Assembly (NCBI GenBank): GCA_037447655.1
Contig: JBBHKE010001015.1
Coordinates: forward strand, 28,928 to 92,927
From: Zygnema cylindricum
Taxonomy: Eukaryota; Streptophyta; Zygnematophyceae; Zygnematales; Zygnemataceae
Direction of reading: 5' to 3'
DNA: 64,000 bases
The notes below the pieces were generated by a model. That model was not told the origin of the DNA. It saw only the letters and a program-made list of their open reading frames with translations, and made no database searches. The position numbers were made by a program, and so were the translations under genes. Every line of letters begins with the position of its first letter. The first letter of the stretch is position 1. Positions 63,160 to 64,000 of the stretch are shown here, piece by piece.

Positions 63160-63670
63160 GAATATACCGTGTATCACTGTTAGTGTTAATATTTTTCTCG
63201 CCGCTTAAACCATCGTTTCTCCAAACACACTCGTTTGATTTTTAATTGATTATTCTTTAAATTATTCTTTACATTATTTAAGGTACTTTTTGAATGAGCG
63301 TTAATAACTCTAATACAGTGCCGTTTTAAATAGTGTGGCGCACGGTCGGTGTCTGACGGTGCAAAATTGTACTTTATTAAGTAAAAAAGTACAAATAATG
63401 ATTTAATACAGGCCGTTCTCAGGTAACTGTGTTTTAACAAACCGCGTAGTGCAAACGTCAAAATGACGTGAAACTGTACGTTTTGTCAGATTCTGTACGT
63501 GTACCTAAATTACAGTAGATATATTCAGCGCCCAAATTTACACCCAAATTAGAGTTATTGATAAATTAGAGTAACTTAATTTTTAAAGACAATTTGATCA
63601 CCCAAATTAGAGTTCATAACTCTATTTTATTTTTTTTTGTTCTTTTACTCTAATTACGATTCGCAGTGGT
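63160..63670. mobile_element. TA-flanked MITE copy, left end altered
   Basis: From ATTTAAGGTA (about 63278) to CTCTAATTACGATTCGCAGTG (63668) the order and sequence match 49635-50038, including TTTAAATAGTGTGG, AAGTACAAATAATGATTTAA and AACTGTACGTTTTGTCAG. The left 110 bp differ and instead carry the CGCCGCTTAAACC...TTTCTCC foldback motif. Confidence 0.7.
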
Positions 63671-63870
63671 GTTAAAGTCTTTTCGGCACTTGAAAGCATC
63701 TTTTCTCCGTGCACCCGTGTCGGATTGGTAATTCGACGGTTGTGATTGAAAGACCAGATTCTCATCTCCGATGAGCAATCTCTGACCAAAAGTCGCACAA
63801 GTGCATGAGGAGAAAAGATGCTTTACGTGGCGGAAAAAATATTAACACTAATAGCGATACACGCTATTAA
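63655..63870. mobile_element. Foldback element of the TTTCTCCGTGCAC family
   Basis: GAAAGCATCTTTTCTCCGTG (63692-) is inverted as GAGGAGAAAAGATGCTTT (63807-63824). Outer arms extend the homology (GTGTTAAAGTCTTTTCGGCACTT versus the complement of GTGGCGGAAAAAATATTAACAC), giving imperfect arms of about 55-60 bp around a 90-bp centre. Confidence 0.75.
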
Positions 63871-64000
63871 GCGATAAACAGTCAAACCAACTTTCAAAGA
63901 ACTTTCAAAGATGACCTTTCAAAGATAAATTTTCAGAGATATACTTTCAAAGATAAACTTTCAAAAATGAACCGAAGATGGGCTTTTAAAATAAATGTTG

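Overview
The window comes from a nuclear genome of the green plant lineage (streptophyte, possibly a charophyte alga; species not identifiable). Evidence: three spliced protein genes with GT-AG introns encode plant/plastid functions, namely a monodehydroascorbate reductase with an N-terminal targeting extension, a phytyl-ester-synthase-like esterase/acyltransferase with a transit-peptide-like N terminus, and a large charged protein ending in a plant-type zinc ribbon. The rest is dominated by transposons, foldback elements, minisatellites and strand-asymmetric purine/pyrimidine tracts.

Layout. 0.9-2.1 kb: spliced DDE_1 (pogo/Tc1-mariner-type) transposase relic, then a 67-bp minisatellite. 5.1-5.7 kb: one end of a hAT element. 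6.6-13.4 kb (+): complete 16-exon MDHAR gene (510 codons, every splice phase consistent). 14.9-15.9 kb (-): decayed retroelement 3' half. 17.3-23.1 kb (-): zinc-ribbon protein gene of about 1640 codons. 25.4 kb: MITE with perfect terminal repeats. 28.4-31.3 kb (+) and 31.95-33.8 kb (-): two copies of one non-LTR-type reverse transcriptase, tail to tail. 35.8-46.3 kb (-): phytyl ester synthase gene (14 exons recognised, 637 codons), its introns filled with different minisatellites and containing a 228-bp assembly gap. 46.7-55.4 kb: a nearly uninterrupted array of at least six transposons (foldback, non-autonomous hAT with 8-bp target duplication, element with 10-bp duplication and telobox-bearing internal repeats, TA-flanked MITE, a 4.87-kb hAT carrying a broken transposase, second copy of the 10-bp-TSD family). 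56.8-57.5 kb: second foldback element. 60.65-62.2 kb (-): last three exons of a serine carboxypeptidase (S10). 62.2-64.0 kb: MITE and foldback remnants.

How the parts relate. The host genes are unrelated housekeeping or plastid-linked functions without operon-like coupling. The most notable system is the hAT family: the 4.87-kb copy has its coding interior flanked by direct repeats of about 145 bp, whereas the 0.75-kb non-autonomous copy has a single such block expanded internally into four tandem units. This suggests how short derivatives arise from the long element. All exon models and family calls come from reading the sequence; no database search was possible.
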